Shown in pieces: positions 47,343 through 60,240 of a stretch of 64,000 nucleotides of DNA. A program made the position numbers and the translations under genes. Each line of letters starts with the position of its first letter. The stretch's first letter is position 1. The notes beneath the pieces were generated by a model. That model was not told where the DNA came from. It saw nothing but the letters and a program-made list of their open reading frames with translations, and ran no database searches. This stretch comes from Henricia sp. BOLD:AAB3569 (lineage: Eukaryota > Echinodermata > Asteroidea > Spinulosida > Echinasteridae), in NCBI GenBank assembly GCA_037783545.1, contig JBBELK010000096.1:3410001-3474000 (forward strand), in the 5' to 3' direction.

Positions 47343-50300
47343 ATGCAAAATTTGAAGTACGTCGGAAAATTCTTGACTTCCAAATTTGCCGACGTTTGGA
47401 CCACACTTTGACCAAATTCCAGTCCCAAACAAGACTGAGCATGCGCACGAGTGATCAGGAGTACACGGACAGCCACGGTCTGCAGAGCAGGCAGGAAGCC
47501 CGAGCCCAGTTTTCCCCAAACTCTGAAATTTCTCGGCCATTTCCCGGCGAAAGTCTGTCAATTTTTCAGGACAAGTGCGGAATATGGACTGTTTGGAGCA
47601 TGCCAATTTTGAAGTTCGTCTGAAAATTTATTGACTTTCAAATTTGCCGACGTTTGGACCACACTTTGACCAAATTCCCGTCCCAAACAAGACTGAGCAT
47701 GCGCACGAGTGATCATGAGTACACGGACAGCCATGGTCTGCAGAGCAGGCAGGAAGCCCGAGCCCAGTTTTCCCTAAACTCTGAAATTTCTCGGCCATTT
47801 CCCTGCGAAAGTCTGTCAATTTTTCAGGACAAGTGCGGAATATAGACTGTTTGGAGCATGCAAAATTTGAAGTTCGTCGGAAAATTTATTGACTTCCAAA
47901 ATTGCCGACGTTTGGACCACACTTTGACCAAATTCCCGTCCCAAACAAGACTGAGCATGCGCACGAGTGATCAGGAGTACACAGACAGCCATGGTCTGCA
48001 GAGCAGGCAGGAAGCCCGAGCCCAGTTTTCCCTAAACTCTGAAATTTCTCGGCCATTTCCCGGCGAAAGTCTGTCAATTTTTCAGGACAAGTGCGGAATA
48101 TAGACTGTTTGGAGCATGCAAAATTTGAAGTCCGTCGGAAAATTTCTTGACTTCCAAATTTGCCGACGTTTGGACCACACTTTGACCAAATTCCCGTCCC
48201 ATACAAGACTGAGCATGCGCACGAGTGATCAGGAGTACACGGACAGCCACGGTCTGCAGAGCAGGTAGGAAGCCCGAGCCCAGTTTTCCCTAAACTCTGA
48301 AATTTCTCGGCCATTTCCCGGCGAAAGTCTGTCAATTTTTCAGGACAAGTGCGGAATATAGACTGTTTGGAGCATGCAAAATTTGAAGTTCGTCGGAAAA
48401 TTTCTTGACTTCCAAATTTTCCGACGTTTGGACCACACTTTGACAAAATTCCCGTCCCAAACAAGACTGAGCATGCGCACGAGTGATCAGGAGTACACGG
48501 ACAGCCATGGTCTGCAGAGCAGGCAGGAAGCCCGAGCCCAGTATTCCCTAAACTCTGAAATTTCTCGGCCATTTCCCTGCGAAAGTCTGTCAATTTTTCA
48601 GGACAAGTGCGGAATATAGACTGTTTGGAGCATGCAAAATTTGAAGTTCGTCGGAAAATTTCTTGACTTCCAAAATTGCCGACGTTTGGACCACACTTTG
48701 ACCAAATTCCCGTCCCATACAAGACTGAGCATGCGCACGAGTGATCAGGAGTACACGGACAGCCACGGTCTGCAGAGCAGGTAGGAAGCCCGAGCCCAGT
48801 TTTCCGTAAACTCTGAAATTTCTCGGCCATTTCCCGGCGAAAGTCTGTCAATTTTTCAGGACAAGTGCGGAATATAGACTGTTTGGAGCATGCAAAATTT
48901 GAAGTCCGTCGGAAAATTTCTTGACTTCCAAATTTGCCGACGTTTGGACCACACTTTGACCAAATTCCCGTCCCATACAAGACTGAGCATGCGCACGAGT
49001 GATCAGGAGTACACGGACAGCCACGGTCTGCAGAGCAGGTAGGAAGCCCGAGCCCAGTTTTCCCTAAACTCTGAAATTTCTCGGCCATTTCCCGGCGAAA
49101 GTCTGTCAATTTTTCAGGACAAGTGCGGAATATAGACTGTTTGGAGCATGCAAAATTTGAAGTTCGTCGGAAAATTTCTTGACTTCCAAATTTTCCGACG
49201 TTTGGACCACACTTTGACAAAATTCCCGTCCCAAACAAGACTGAGCATGCGCACGAGTGATCAGGAGTACACGGACAGCCATGGTCTGCAGAGCAGGCAG
49301 GAAGCCCGAGCCCAGTATTCCCTAAACTCTGAAATTTCTCGGCCATTTCCCTGCGAAAGTCTGTCAATTTTTCAGGACAAGTGCGGAATATAGACTGTTT
49401 GGAGCATGCAAAATTTGAAGTTCGTCGGAAAATTTCTTGACTTCCAAAATTGCCGACGTTTGGACCACACTTTGACCAAATTCCCGTCCCATACAAGACT
49501 GAGCATGCGCACGAGTGATCAGGAGTACACGGACAGCCACGGTCTGCAGAGCAGGTAGGAAGCCCGAGCCCAGTTTTCCGTAAACTCTGAAATTTCTCGG
49601 CCATTTCCCGGCGAAAGTCTGTCAATTTTCCAGGACAAGTGCGGAATATAGACTGTTTGGAGCATGCAAAATTTGAAGTTCGTCGGAAAATTTCTTGACT
49701 TCCAAACTTTCCGACGTTTGGACCACACTTTGACAAAATTCCCGTCCCAAACAAGACTGAGCATGCGCACGAGTGATCAGGAGTACACGGACAGCCATGG
49801 TCTGCAGAGCAGGCAGGAAGCCCGAGCCCAGTTTTCCCTAAACTCTGAAATTTCTCGGCCATTTCCCTGCGAAAGTCTGTCAATTTTTCAGGACAAGTGC
49901 GGAATATAGACTGTTTGGAGCATGCAAAATTTGAAGTTCGTCGGAAAATTTCTTGACTTCCAAATTTGCCGACGTTTGGACCACACTTTGACCAAATTTC
50001 CGTCCCAAACAAGACTGAGCATGCGCACGAGTGATCAGGAGTACACGGACAGCCATGGTCTGCAGAGCAGGCAGGAAGCCCGAGCCCAGTTTTCCCTAAA
50101 CTCTGAAATTCCTCGGCCATTTCCCGGCGAAAGTCTGTCAATTTTTCAAGACAAGTGCGGAATATAGACTGTTTGGATCATGCAAAATTTGAAGTCCGTC
50201 GGAAAATTTTTTGACTTCCAAATTTGCCGACGTTTGGACCACACTTTGACAAATTCCCGTCCCATACAAGACTGAGCATGCGCACTAGTGATCAGGAGTA

Positions 50301-50436
50301 CACGGACAGCCACGGTCTGCAGAGCAGGCAGGAAGCCCGAGCCCAGTTTTCCCTAAACTCTGAAATTTCTCGGCCATTTCCCGGCGAAAGTCTGTCAATT
50401 TTTCAGGACAAGTGCGGAATATAGACTGTTTGGAGC
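47343..50436 (+). repeat. HOR domain 8 with duplicated 774-bp trimer
   Basis: Units from 47600 match 58178 onward at offset 10578 as far as about 48889. The trimer 48116-48889 is duplicated as 48890-49663, sharing GTCCGTCGG, GCAGGTAGG, CAGTATTCCC and TTTTCCGTAAAC. After it the match to 59468-60240 resumes at offset 9804, that is 10578 minus 774. The marker unit with GTTTGGATCATGC is at 50180. The longest minus-strand open frame in the window (47886-50141) falls here because no frame-shifting indel interrupts this stretch. Confidence 0.88.
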
Positions 50437-51210
50437 ATGCAAAATTTGAAGTTCGTCGGAAAATTTATTGACTTCCAAAATTGCCGACGTTTGGACCACA
50501 CTTTGACCAAATTCCCGTCCCATACAAGACTGAGCATGCGCACGAGTGATCAGGAGTACACGGACAGCCACGGTCTGCAGAGCAGGTAGGAAGCCCGAAC
50601 CCAGTTTTCCCTAAACTCTGAAATTTCTCGGCCATTTCCCGGCGAAAGTCTGTCAATTTTTCAGGACAAGTGCGGAATATAGACTGTTTGGAGCATGCAA
50701 AATTTGAAGTTCGTCGGAAAATTTCTTGACTTCCAAATTTTCCGACGTTTGGACCACACTTTGACAAAATTCCCGTCCCAAACAAGACTGAGCATGCGCA
50801 CGAGTGATCAGGAGTACACAGACAGCCATGGTCTGCAGAGCAGGCAGGAAGCCCGAGCCCAGTTTTCCCTAAACTCTGAAATTTCTCGGCCATTTCCCGG
50901 CGAAAGTCTGTCAATTTTTCAGGACAAGTGCGGAATATAGACTGTTTGGAGCATGCAAAATTTGAAGTCCGTCGGAAAATTTCTTGACTTCCAAATTTGC
51001 CGACGTTTGGACCACACTTTGACCAAATTCCCGTCCCATACAAGACTGAGCATGCGCACGAGTGATCAGGAGTACACGGACAGCCACGGTCTGCAGAGCA
51101 GGTAGGAAGCCCGAACCCAGTTTTCCCTAAACTCTGAAATTTCTCGGCCATTTCCCGGCGAAAGTCTGTCAATTTTTCAGGACAAGTGCGGAATATAGAC
51201 TGTTTGGAGC
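50437..51210 (+). repeat. Three monomers leading into the 1548-bp hexamer
   Basis: Units start at 50437, 50695 and 50953. The 50437 and 50953 units carry CCCATACAAG, GCAGGTAGG and GAACCCAG; the 50695 unit has the perfect inverted repeat and ACACAGACAGCCATGG. The 3' half of 50953 resembles that of 52501, so the hexamer phase may begin slightly earlier than annotated. Confidence 0.8.
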
Positions 51211-54200
51211 ATGCAAAATTTGAAGTTCGTCGGAAAATTTCTTGACTTCCAAATTTTCCGACGTTTGGACCACACTTTGACAAAATTCCCGTCCCAAACA
51301 AGACTGAGCATGCGCACGAGTGATCAGGAGTACACGGACAGCCATGGTCTGCAGAGCAGGCGGGAAGCCCGAGCCCAGTTTTCCCTAAACTCTGAAATTT
51401 CTCGGCCATTTCCCTGCGAAAGTCTGTCAATTTTTCAGGACAAGTGCGGAATATAGACTGTTTGGAGCATGCAAAATTTGAAGTTCGTCGGAAAATTTCT
51501 TGACTTCCAAATTTGCCGACGTTTGGACCACACTTTGACCAAATTCCCGTCCCAAACAAGACTGAGCATGCGCACGAGTGATCAGGAGTACACGGACAGC
51601 CATGGTCTGCAGAGCAGGCAGGAAGCCCGAGCCCAGTTTTCCCTAAACTCTGAAATTTCTCGGCCATTTCCCGGCGAAAGTCTGTCAATTTTTCAGGACA
51701 AGTGCGGAATATAGACTGTTTGGAGCATGCAAAATTTGAAGTCCGTCGGAAAATTTCTTGACTTCCAAAATTGCCGACCTTTGGACTACACTTTGACCAA
51801 ATTCCCGTCCCATACAAGACTGAGCATGCGCACGAGTGATCAGGAGTACACGGACAGCCATGGTCTGCAGAGCAGGCAGGAAGCCCGAGCCCAGTTTTCC
51901 CTAAACTCTGAAATTTCTCGGCCATTTCCCGGCGAAAGTCTGTCAATTTTTCAGGACAAGTGCGGAATATAGACTGTTTGGAGCATGCAAAATTTGAAGT
52001 TCGTCGGAAAATTTATTGACTTCCAAATTTGCCGACGTTTGGACCACACTTTGACAAAATTCCCGTCCCAAACAAGACTGAGCATGCGCACGAGTGATCA
52101 GGAGTACACGGACAGCCATGGTCTGCAGAGCAGGCAGGAAGCCCGAGCCCAGTTTTCCCTAAACTCTGAAATTTCTCGGCCATTTCCCGGCGAAAGTCTG
52201 TCAATTTGTCAGGACAAGTGCGGAATATAGACTGTTTGGAGCATGCAAAATTTGAAGTTCGTTGGAAAATTTCTTGACTTCCAAATTTGCCGACGTTTGG
52301 ACCACACTTTGACCAAATTCCCGTCCCAAACAAGACTGAGCATGCGCACGAGTGATCAGGAGTACACGGACAGCCACGGTCTGCAGAGCAGGCAGGAAGC
52401 CCTAGCCCAGTTTTCCCTAAACTCTGAAATTTCTCGGTCATTTCCCGGCGAAAGTCTGTCAATTTTTCAGGACAAGTGCGGAATATAGACTGTTTGGAGC
52501 ATGCAAAATTTGAAGTTCGTCGGAAAATTTCTTGACTTCCAAATTGTCCGACGTTTGGACCACACTTTGACCAAATTCCCGTCCCATACAAGACTGAGCA
52601 TGCGCACGAGTGATCAGGAGTACACGGACAGCCACGGTCTGCAGAGCAGGTAGGAAGCCCGAACCCAGTTTTCCCTAAACTCTGAAATTTCTCGGCCATT
52701 TCCCGGCGAAAGTCTGTCAATTTTTCAGGACAAGTGCGGAATATAGACTGTTTGGAGCATGCAAAATTTGAAGTTCGTCGGAAAATTTCTTGACTTCCAA
52801 ATTTTCCGACGTTTGGACCACACTTTGACAAAATTCCCGTCCCAAACAAGACTGAGCATGCGCACGAGTGATCAGGAGTACACGGACAGCCATGGTCTGC
52901 AGAGCAGGCGGGAAGCCCGAGCCCAGTTTTCCCTAAACTCTGAAATTTCTCGGCCATTTCCCTGCGAAAGTCTGTCAATTTTTCAGGACAAGTGCGGAAT
53001 ATAGACTGTTTGGAGCATGCAAAATTTGAAGTTCGTCGGAAAATTTCTTGACTTCCAAATTTGCCGACGTTTGGACCACACTTTGACCAAATTCCCGTCC
53101 CAAACAAGACTGAGCATGCGCACGAGTGATCAGGAGTACACGGACAGCCATGGTCTGCAGAGCAGGCAGGAAGCCCGAGCCCAGTTTTCCCTAAACTCTG
53201 AAATTTCTCGGCCATTTCCCGGCGAAAGTCTGTCAATTTTTCAGGACAAGTGCGGAATATAGACTGTTTGGAGCATGCAAAATTTGAAGTCCGTCGGAAA
53301 ATTTATTGACTTCCAAAATTGCCGACCTTTGGACTACACTTTGACCAAATTCCCGTCCCATACAAGACTGAGCATGCGCACGAGTGATCAGGAGTACACG
53401 GACAGCCATGGTCTGCAGAGCAGGCAGGAAGCCCGAGCCCAGTTTTCCCTAAACTCTGAAATTTCTCGGCCATTTCCCGGCGAAAGTCTGTCAATTTTTC
53501 AGGACAAGTGCGGAATATAGACTGTTTGGAGCATGCAAAATTTGAAGTTCGTCGGAAAATTTATTGACTTCCAAATTTGCCGACGTTTGGACCACACTTT
53601 GACAAAATTCCCGTCCCAAACAAGACTGAGCATGCGCACGAGTGATCAGGAGTACACGGACAGCCATGGTCTGCAGAGCAGGCAGGAAGCCCGAGCCCAG
53701 TTTTCCCTAAACTCTGAAATTTCTCGGCCATTTCCCGGCGAAAGTCTGTCAATTTGTCAGGACAAGTGCGGAATTTAGACTGTTTGGAGCATGCAAAATT
53801 TGAAGTTCGTTGGAAAATTTCTTGACTTCCAAATTTGCCGACGTTTGGACCACACTTTGACCAAATTCCCGTCCCAAACAAGACTGAGCATGCGCACGAG
53901 TGATCAGGAGTACACGGACAGCCACGGTCTGCAGAGCAGGCAGGAAGCCCTAGCCCAGTTTTCCCTAAACTCTGAAATTTCTCGGTCATTTCCCGGCGAA
54001 AGTCTGTCAATTTTTCAGGACAAGTGCGGAATATAGACTGTTTGGAGCATGCAAAATTTGAAGTTCGTCGGAAAATTTCTTGACTTCCAAATTTTCCGAC
54101 GTTTGGACCACACTTTGACCAAATTCCCGTCCCTTACAAGACTGAGCATGCGCACGAGTGATCAGGAGTACACGGACAGCCACGGTCTGCAGAGCAGGCA

Positions 54201-54306
54201 GGAAGCCCGAGCCCAGTTTTCCCTAAACTCTGAAATTTCTCGGCCATTTCCCGGCGAAAGTCTGTCAATTTTTCAGGACAAGGGCGGAATATAGACTGTT
54301 TGGAGC
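51211..54306 (+). repeat. HOR domain 9: 1548-bp hexamer, two copies
   Basis: Copies are 51211-52758 and 52759-54306. The first five units align at a constant offset of 1548. Shared rare markers are GACCTTTGGACTACAC (near 51777 and 53325), CAATTTGTCAGG, GTTCGTTGGAAAATTT and AAGCCCTAGCCC. The sixth units differ (52501 has ATTGTCCGACG and GCAGGTAGG; 54049 has ATTTTCCGACG and CCCTTACAAG), so the second copy was altered at its end. Confidence 0.9.
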
Positions 54307-55080
54307 ATGCAAAATTTGAAGTTCGTCTGAAAATTTATTGACTTCCAAATTTGCCGACGTTTGGACCACACTTTGACCAAATTCCCGTCCCAAACAAGAC
54401 TGAGCATGCGCACGAGTGATCAGGAGTACACGGACAGCCACGGTCTGCAGAGCAGGCAAGAAGCCCGACCCCAGTTTCCCCTAAACTCTGAAATTTCTCG
54501 GCCATTTCCCGGCGAAAGTCTGTCAATTTTTCAGGACAAGTGCGGAATATAGACTGTTTGGAGCATGCACAATTTGAAGTTCGTCGGAAAATTTATTGAC
54601 TTCCAAATTTGCCGACGTTTGGACCACACTTTGACCAAATTCCCGTCCCAAACAATACTGAGCATGCGCACGAGTGATCAGGAGTACACGGACAGCCACG
54701 GTCTGCAGAGCAGGCAAGAAGCCCGACCCCAGTTTCCCCTAAACTCTGAAATTTCTCGGCCATTTCCCGGCGAAAGTCTGTCAATTTTTCAGGACAAGTG
54801 CGGAATATAGACTGTTTGGAGCATGCACAATTTGAAGTTCGTCGGAAAATTTATTGACTTCCAAATTTGCCGACGTTTGGACCACACTTTGACCAAATTC
54901 CCGTCCCAAACAAGACTGAGCATGCGCACGAGTGATCAGGATTACACGGACAGCCATGGTCTGCAGAGCAGGCAGGAAGCCCGAGCCCAGTTTTCCCTAA
55001 ACTCTGAAATTTCTCGGCCATTTCCCGGCGAATGTCTGTCAATTTTTCAGGACAAGTGCGGAATATAGACTGTTTGGAGC
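54307..55080 (+). repeat. Three monomers leading into the 1806-bp heptamer
   Basis: Units start at 54307, 54565 and 54823. The first two share GCAAGAAGCCCGACCCCAG and TTTCCCCTAAAC and look like a recent monomer duplication. The 54823 unit ends in GGCGAATGTCTGTC, as do 55597, 56629 and 57403. Confidence 0.85.
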
Positions 55081-58000
55081 ATGCAAAATTTGAAGTTCGT
55101 CGGAAAATGTATTGACTTCCAAATTTGCCGACGTTTGGACCACACTTTGACCAAATTCCCGTCCCAAACAAGACTGAGCATGCGCACGAGTGATCAGGAG
55201 TACACGGACAGCCACGGTCTGCAGAGCAGGCAAGAAGCCCGACCCCAGTTTCCCCTAAACTCTGAAATTTCTCGGTCATTTCCCGGCGAAAGTCTGTCAA
55301 TTTTTCAGGACAAGTGCGGAATATAGACTGTTTGGAGCATGCACAATTTGAAGTTCGTCGGAAAATGTATTGACTTCCAAATTTTCCGACGTTTGGACCA
55401 CACTTTGACCAAATTCCCGTCCCAAACAATACTGAGCATGCGCACGAGTGATCAGGAGTACACGGACAGCCACGGTCTGCAGAGCAGGCAAGAAGCCCGA
55501 GCCCAGTTTTCCGTAAACTCTGAAATTTGTCGGCCTTTTCCCGGCGAAAGTCTGTCAATTTTTCAGGACAAGTGCGGAATATAGACTGTTTGGAGCATGC
55601 AAAATTTGAAGTTCGTCGGAAAATTTATTGACTTCCAAATTTGCCGACGTTTGGACCACACTTTGACCAAATTCCCGTCCCAAACAAGACTGAGCATGCG
55701 CACGAGTGATCAGGAGTACACGGACAGCCATGGTCTGCAGAGCAGGCAGGAAGCCCGAGCCCAGTTTTCCCTAAACTCTGAAATTTCTCGGCCATTTCCC
55801 GGCGAATGTCTGTCAATTTTTCAGGACAAGTGCGGAATATAGACTGTTTGGAGCATGCAAAATTTGAAGTTCGTCGGAAAATTTATTGACTTCCAAATTT
55901 GCCGACGTTTGGACCACACTTTGACCAAATTCCCGTCCCAAACAAGACTGAGCATGCGCACGAGTGATCAGGATTACACGGACAGCCATGGTCTGCAGAG
56001 CAGGCAGGAAGCCCGAGCCCAGTTTTCCCTAAACTCTGAAATTTCTCGGCCATTTCCCGGCGAAAGTCTATGAATTTTTCAGGACAAGTGCGGAATATAG
56101 ACTGTTTGGAGCATGCAAAATTTGAAGTTGGTCGGAAAATTTCTTGACTTCCAAATTTGCCGACGTTTGGACCACACTTTGACCAAATTCCCCTCCCAAA
56201 CAAGACTGAGCATGCGCACGAGTGATCAGGAGTACACGGACAGCCACGGTCTGCAGAGCAGGCAGGAAGCCCGAGCCCAGTTTTCCCCAAACTCTGACAT
56301 TTCTCGGCCATTTCCCGGTGAAAGTCTGTCAATTTTTCAGGACAAGTGCGGAATATAGACTGTTTGGAGCATGCCAATTTTGAAGTTCGTCTGAAAATTT
56401 ATTGACTTTCAAATTTGCCGACGTTTGGACCACACTTTGACCAAATTCCCGTCCCAAACAAGACTGAGCATGCGCACGAGTGATCAGGAGTACACGGACA
56501 GCCATGGTCTGCAGAGCAGGCAGGAAGCCCGAGCCCAGTTTTCCCTAAACTCTGAAATTTCTCGGCCATTTCCCTGCGAAAGTCTGTCAATTTTTCAGGA
56601 CAAGTGCGGAATATAGACTGTTTGGAGCATGCAAAATTTGAAGTTCGTCGGAAAATTTATTGACTTCCAAAATTGCCGACGTTTGGACCACACTTTGACC
56701 ACATTCCCGTCCCATACAAGACTGAGCATGCGCACGAGTGATCAGGAGTACACGGACAGCCATGGTCTGCAGAGCAGGCAGGAAGCCCGAGCCCAGTTTT
56801 CCCTAAACTCTGAAATTTCTCGGCCATTTCCCGGCGAATGTCTGTCAATTTTTCAGGACAAGTGCGGAATATAGACTGTTTGGAGCATGCAAAATTTGAA
56901 GTTCGTCGGAAAATGTATTGACTTCCAAATTTGCCGACGTTTGGACCACACTTTGACCAAATTCCCGTCCCAAACAAGACTGAGCATGCGCACGAGTGAT
57001 CAGGAGTACACGGACAGCCACGGTCTGCAGAGCAGGCAAGAAGCCCGACCCCAGTTTCCCCTAAACTCTGAAATTTCTCGGTCATTTCCCGGCGAAAGTC
57101 TGTCAATTTTTCAGGACAAGTGCGGAATATAGACTGTTTGGAGCATGCACAATTTGAAGTTCGTCGGAAAATGTATTGACTTCCAAATTTTCCGACGTTT
57201 GGACCACACTTTGACCAAATTCCCGTCCCAAACAATACTGAGCATGCGCACGAGTGATCAGGAGTACACGGACAGCCACGGTCTGCAGAGCAGGCAAGAA
57301 GCCCGAGCCCAGTTTTCCGTAAACTCTGAAATTTGTCGGCCTTTTCCCGGCGAAAGTCTGTCAATTTTTCAGGACAAGTGCGGAATATAGACTGTTTGGA
57401 GCATGCAAAATTTGAAGTTCGTCGGAAAATTTATTGACTTCCAAATTTTACCGACGTTTGGACCACACTTTGACCAAATTCCCGTCCCAAACAAGACTGA
57501 GCATGCGCACGAGTGATCAGGAGTACACGGACAGCCATGGTCTGCAGAGCAGGCAGGAAGCCCGAGCCCAGTTTTCCCTAAACTCTGAAATTTCTCGGCC
57601 ATTTCCCGGCGAATGTCTGTCAATTTTTCAGGACAAGTGCGGAATATAGACTGTTTGGAGCATGCAAAATTTGAAGTTCGTCGGAAAATTTATTGACTTC
57701 CAAATTTGCCGACGTTTGGACCACACTTTGACCAAATTCCCGTCCCAAACAAGACTGAGCATGCGCACGAGTGATCAGGATTACACGGACAGCCATGGTC
57801 TGCAGAGCAGGCAGGAAGCCCGAGCCCAGTTTTCCCTAAACTCTGAAATTTCTCGGCCATTTCCCGGCGAAAGTCTATGAATTTTTCAGGACAAGTGCGG
57901 AATATAGACTGTTTGGAGCATGCAAAATTTGAAGTTGGTCGGAAAATTTCTTGACTTCCAAATTTGCCGACGTTTGGACCACACTTTGACCAAATTCCCC

Positions 58001-58693
58001 TCCCAAACAAGACTGAGCATGCGCACGAGTGATCAGGAGTACACGGACAGCCACGGTCTGCAGAGCAGGCAGGAAGCCCGAGCCCAGTTTTCCCCAAACT
58101 CTGACATTTCTCGGCCATTTCCCGGCGAAAGTCTGTCAATTTTTCAGGACAAGTGCGGAATATAGACTGTTTGGAGCATGCCAATTTTGAAGTTCGTCTG
58201 AAAATTTATTGACTTTCAAATTTGCCGACGTTTGGACCACACTTTGACCAAATTCCCGTCCCAAACAAGACTGAGCATGCGCACGAGTGATCAGGAGTAC
58301 ACGGACAGCCATGGTCTGCAGAGCAGGCAGGAAGCCCGAGCCCAGTTTTCCCTAAACTCTGAAATTTCTCGGCCATTTCCCTGCGAAAGTCTGTCAATTT
58401 TTCAGGACAAGTGCGGAATATAGACTGTTTGGAGCATGCAAAATTTGAAGTTCGTCGGAAAATTTATTGACTTCCAAAATTGCCGACGTTTGGACCACAC
58501 TTTGACCAAATTCCCGTCCCATACAAGACTGAGCATGCGCACGAGTGATCAGGAGTACACAGACAGCCATGGTCTGCAGAGCAGGCAGGAAGCCCGAGCC
58601 CAGTTTTCCCTAAACTCTGAAATTTCTCGGCCATTTCCCGGCGAAAGTCTGTCAATTTTTCAGGACAAGTGCGGAATATAGACTGTTTGGAGC
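55081..58693 (+). repeat. HOR domain 10: 1806/1807-bp heptamer, two copies
   Basis: Copies are 55081-56886 and 56887-58693. Unit pairs align at 1806 and, after a private 1-bp insertion (AAATTTTACCGACG near 57448), at 1807. Shared markers include GAAAATGTATTGAC, CAATACTGAGC, AATTTGTCGGCCTTTTCCC, GATCAGGATTACAC and GTCTATGAATTTTTC. Units 56113 and 57920 (CCCCTCCC, CTCTGACATTTC) and 56371 and 58178 (GCATGCCAATTTTG) resemble central-mosaic units embedded among right-hand types. Confidence 0.9.
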
Positions 58694-60240
58694 ATGCAAA
58701 ATTTGAAGTCCGTCGGAAAATTTCTTGACTTCCAAATTTGCCGACGTTTGGACCACACTTTGACCAAATTCCCGTCCCATACAAGACTGAGCATGCGCAC
58801 GAGTGATCAGGAGTACACGGACAGCCACGGTCTGCAGAGCAGGTAGGAAGCCCGAGCCCAGTTTTCCCTAAACTCTGAAATTTCTCGGCCATTTCCCGGC
58901 GAAAGTCTGTCAATTTTTCAGGACAAGTGCGGAATATAGACTGTTTGGAGCATGCAAAATTTGAAGTTCGTCGGAAAATTTCTTGACTTCCAAATTTTCC
59001 GACGTTTGGACCACACTTTGACAAAATTCCCGTCCCAAACAAGACTGAGCATGCGCACGAGTGATCAGGAGTACACGGACAGCCATGGTCTGCAGAGCAG
59101 GCAGGAAGCCCGAGCCCAGTATTCCCTAAACTCTGAAATTTCTCGGCCATTTCCCTGCGAAAGTCTGTCAATTTTTCAGGACAAGTGCGGAATATAGACT
59201 GTTTGGAGCATGCAAAATTTGAAGTTCGTCGGAAAATTTCTTGACTTCCAAAATTGCCGACGTTTGGACCACACTTTGACCAAATTCCCGTCCCATACAA
59301 GACTGAGCATGCGCACGAGTGATCAGGAGTACACGGACAGCCACGGTCTGCAGAGCAGGTAGGAAGCCCGAGCCCAGTTTTCCCTAAACTCTGAAATTTC
59401 TCGGCCATTTCCCGGCGAAAGTCTGTCAATTTTCCAGGACAAGTGCGGAATATAGACTGTTTGGAGCATGCAAAATTTGAAGTTCGTCGGAAAATTTCTT
59501 GACTTCCAAATTTTCCGACGTTTGGACCACACTTTGACAAAATTCCCGTCCCAAACAAGACTGAGCATGCGCACGAGTGATCAGGAGTACACGGACAGCC
59601 ATGGTCTGCAGAGCAGGCAGGAAGCCCGAGCCCAGTTTTCCCTAAACTCTGAAATTTCTCGGCCATTTCCCTGCGAAAGTCTGTCAATTTTTCAGGACAA
59701 GTGCGGAATATAGACTGTTTGGAGCATGCAAAATTTGAAGTTCGTCGGAAAATTTCTTGACTTCCAAATTTGCCGACGTTTGGACCACACTTTGACCAAA
59801 TTTCCGTCCCAAACAAGACTGAGCATGCGCACGAGTGATCAGGAGTACACGGACAGCCATGGTCTGCAGAGCAGGCAGGAAGCCCGAGCCCAGTTTTCCC
59901 TAAACTCTGAAATTCCTCGGCCATTTCCCGGCGAAAGTCTGTCAATTTTTCAGGACAAGTGCGGAATATAGACTGTTTGGATCATGCAAAATTTGAAGTC
60001 CGTCGGAAAATTTTTTGACTTCCAAATTTGCCGACGTTTGGACCACACTTTGACAAATTCCCGTCCCATACAAGACTGAGCATGCGCACGAGTGATCAGG
60101 AGTACACGGACAGCCACGGTCTGCAGAGCAGGCAGGAAGCCCGAGCCCAGTTTTCCCTAAACTCTGAAATTTCTCGGCCATTTCCCGGCGAAAGTCTGTC
60201 AATTTTTCAGGACAAGTGCGGAATATAGACTGTTTGGAGC
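58178..60240 (+). repeat. Second copy of the 47.6-50.4 kb block
   Basis: Units 58178, 58436, 58694, 58952 and 59210 match 47600-48889 at offset 10578; 59468, 59726 and 59984 match 49664-50436 at offset 9804. Only one copy of the 774-bp trimer is present, so either this copy lost it or the 48 kb copy gained it. The start overlaps the last two units of the preceding heptamer. Confidence 0.88.
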
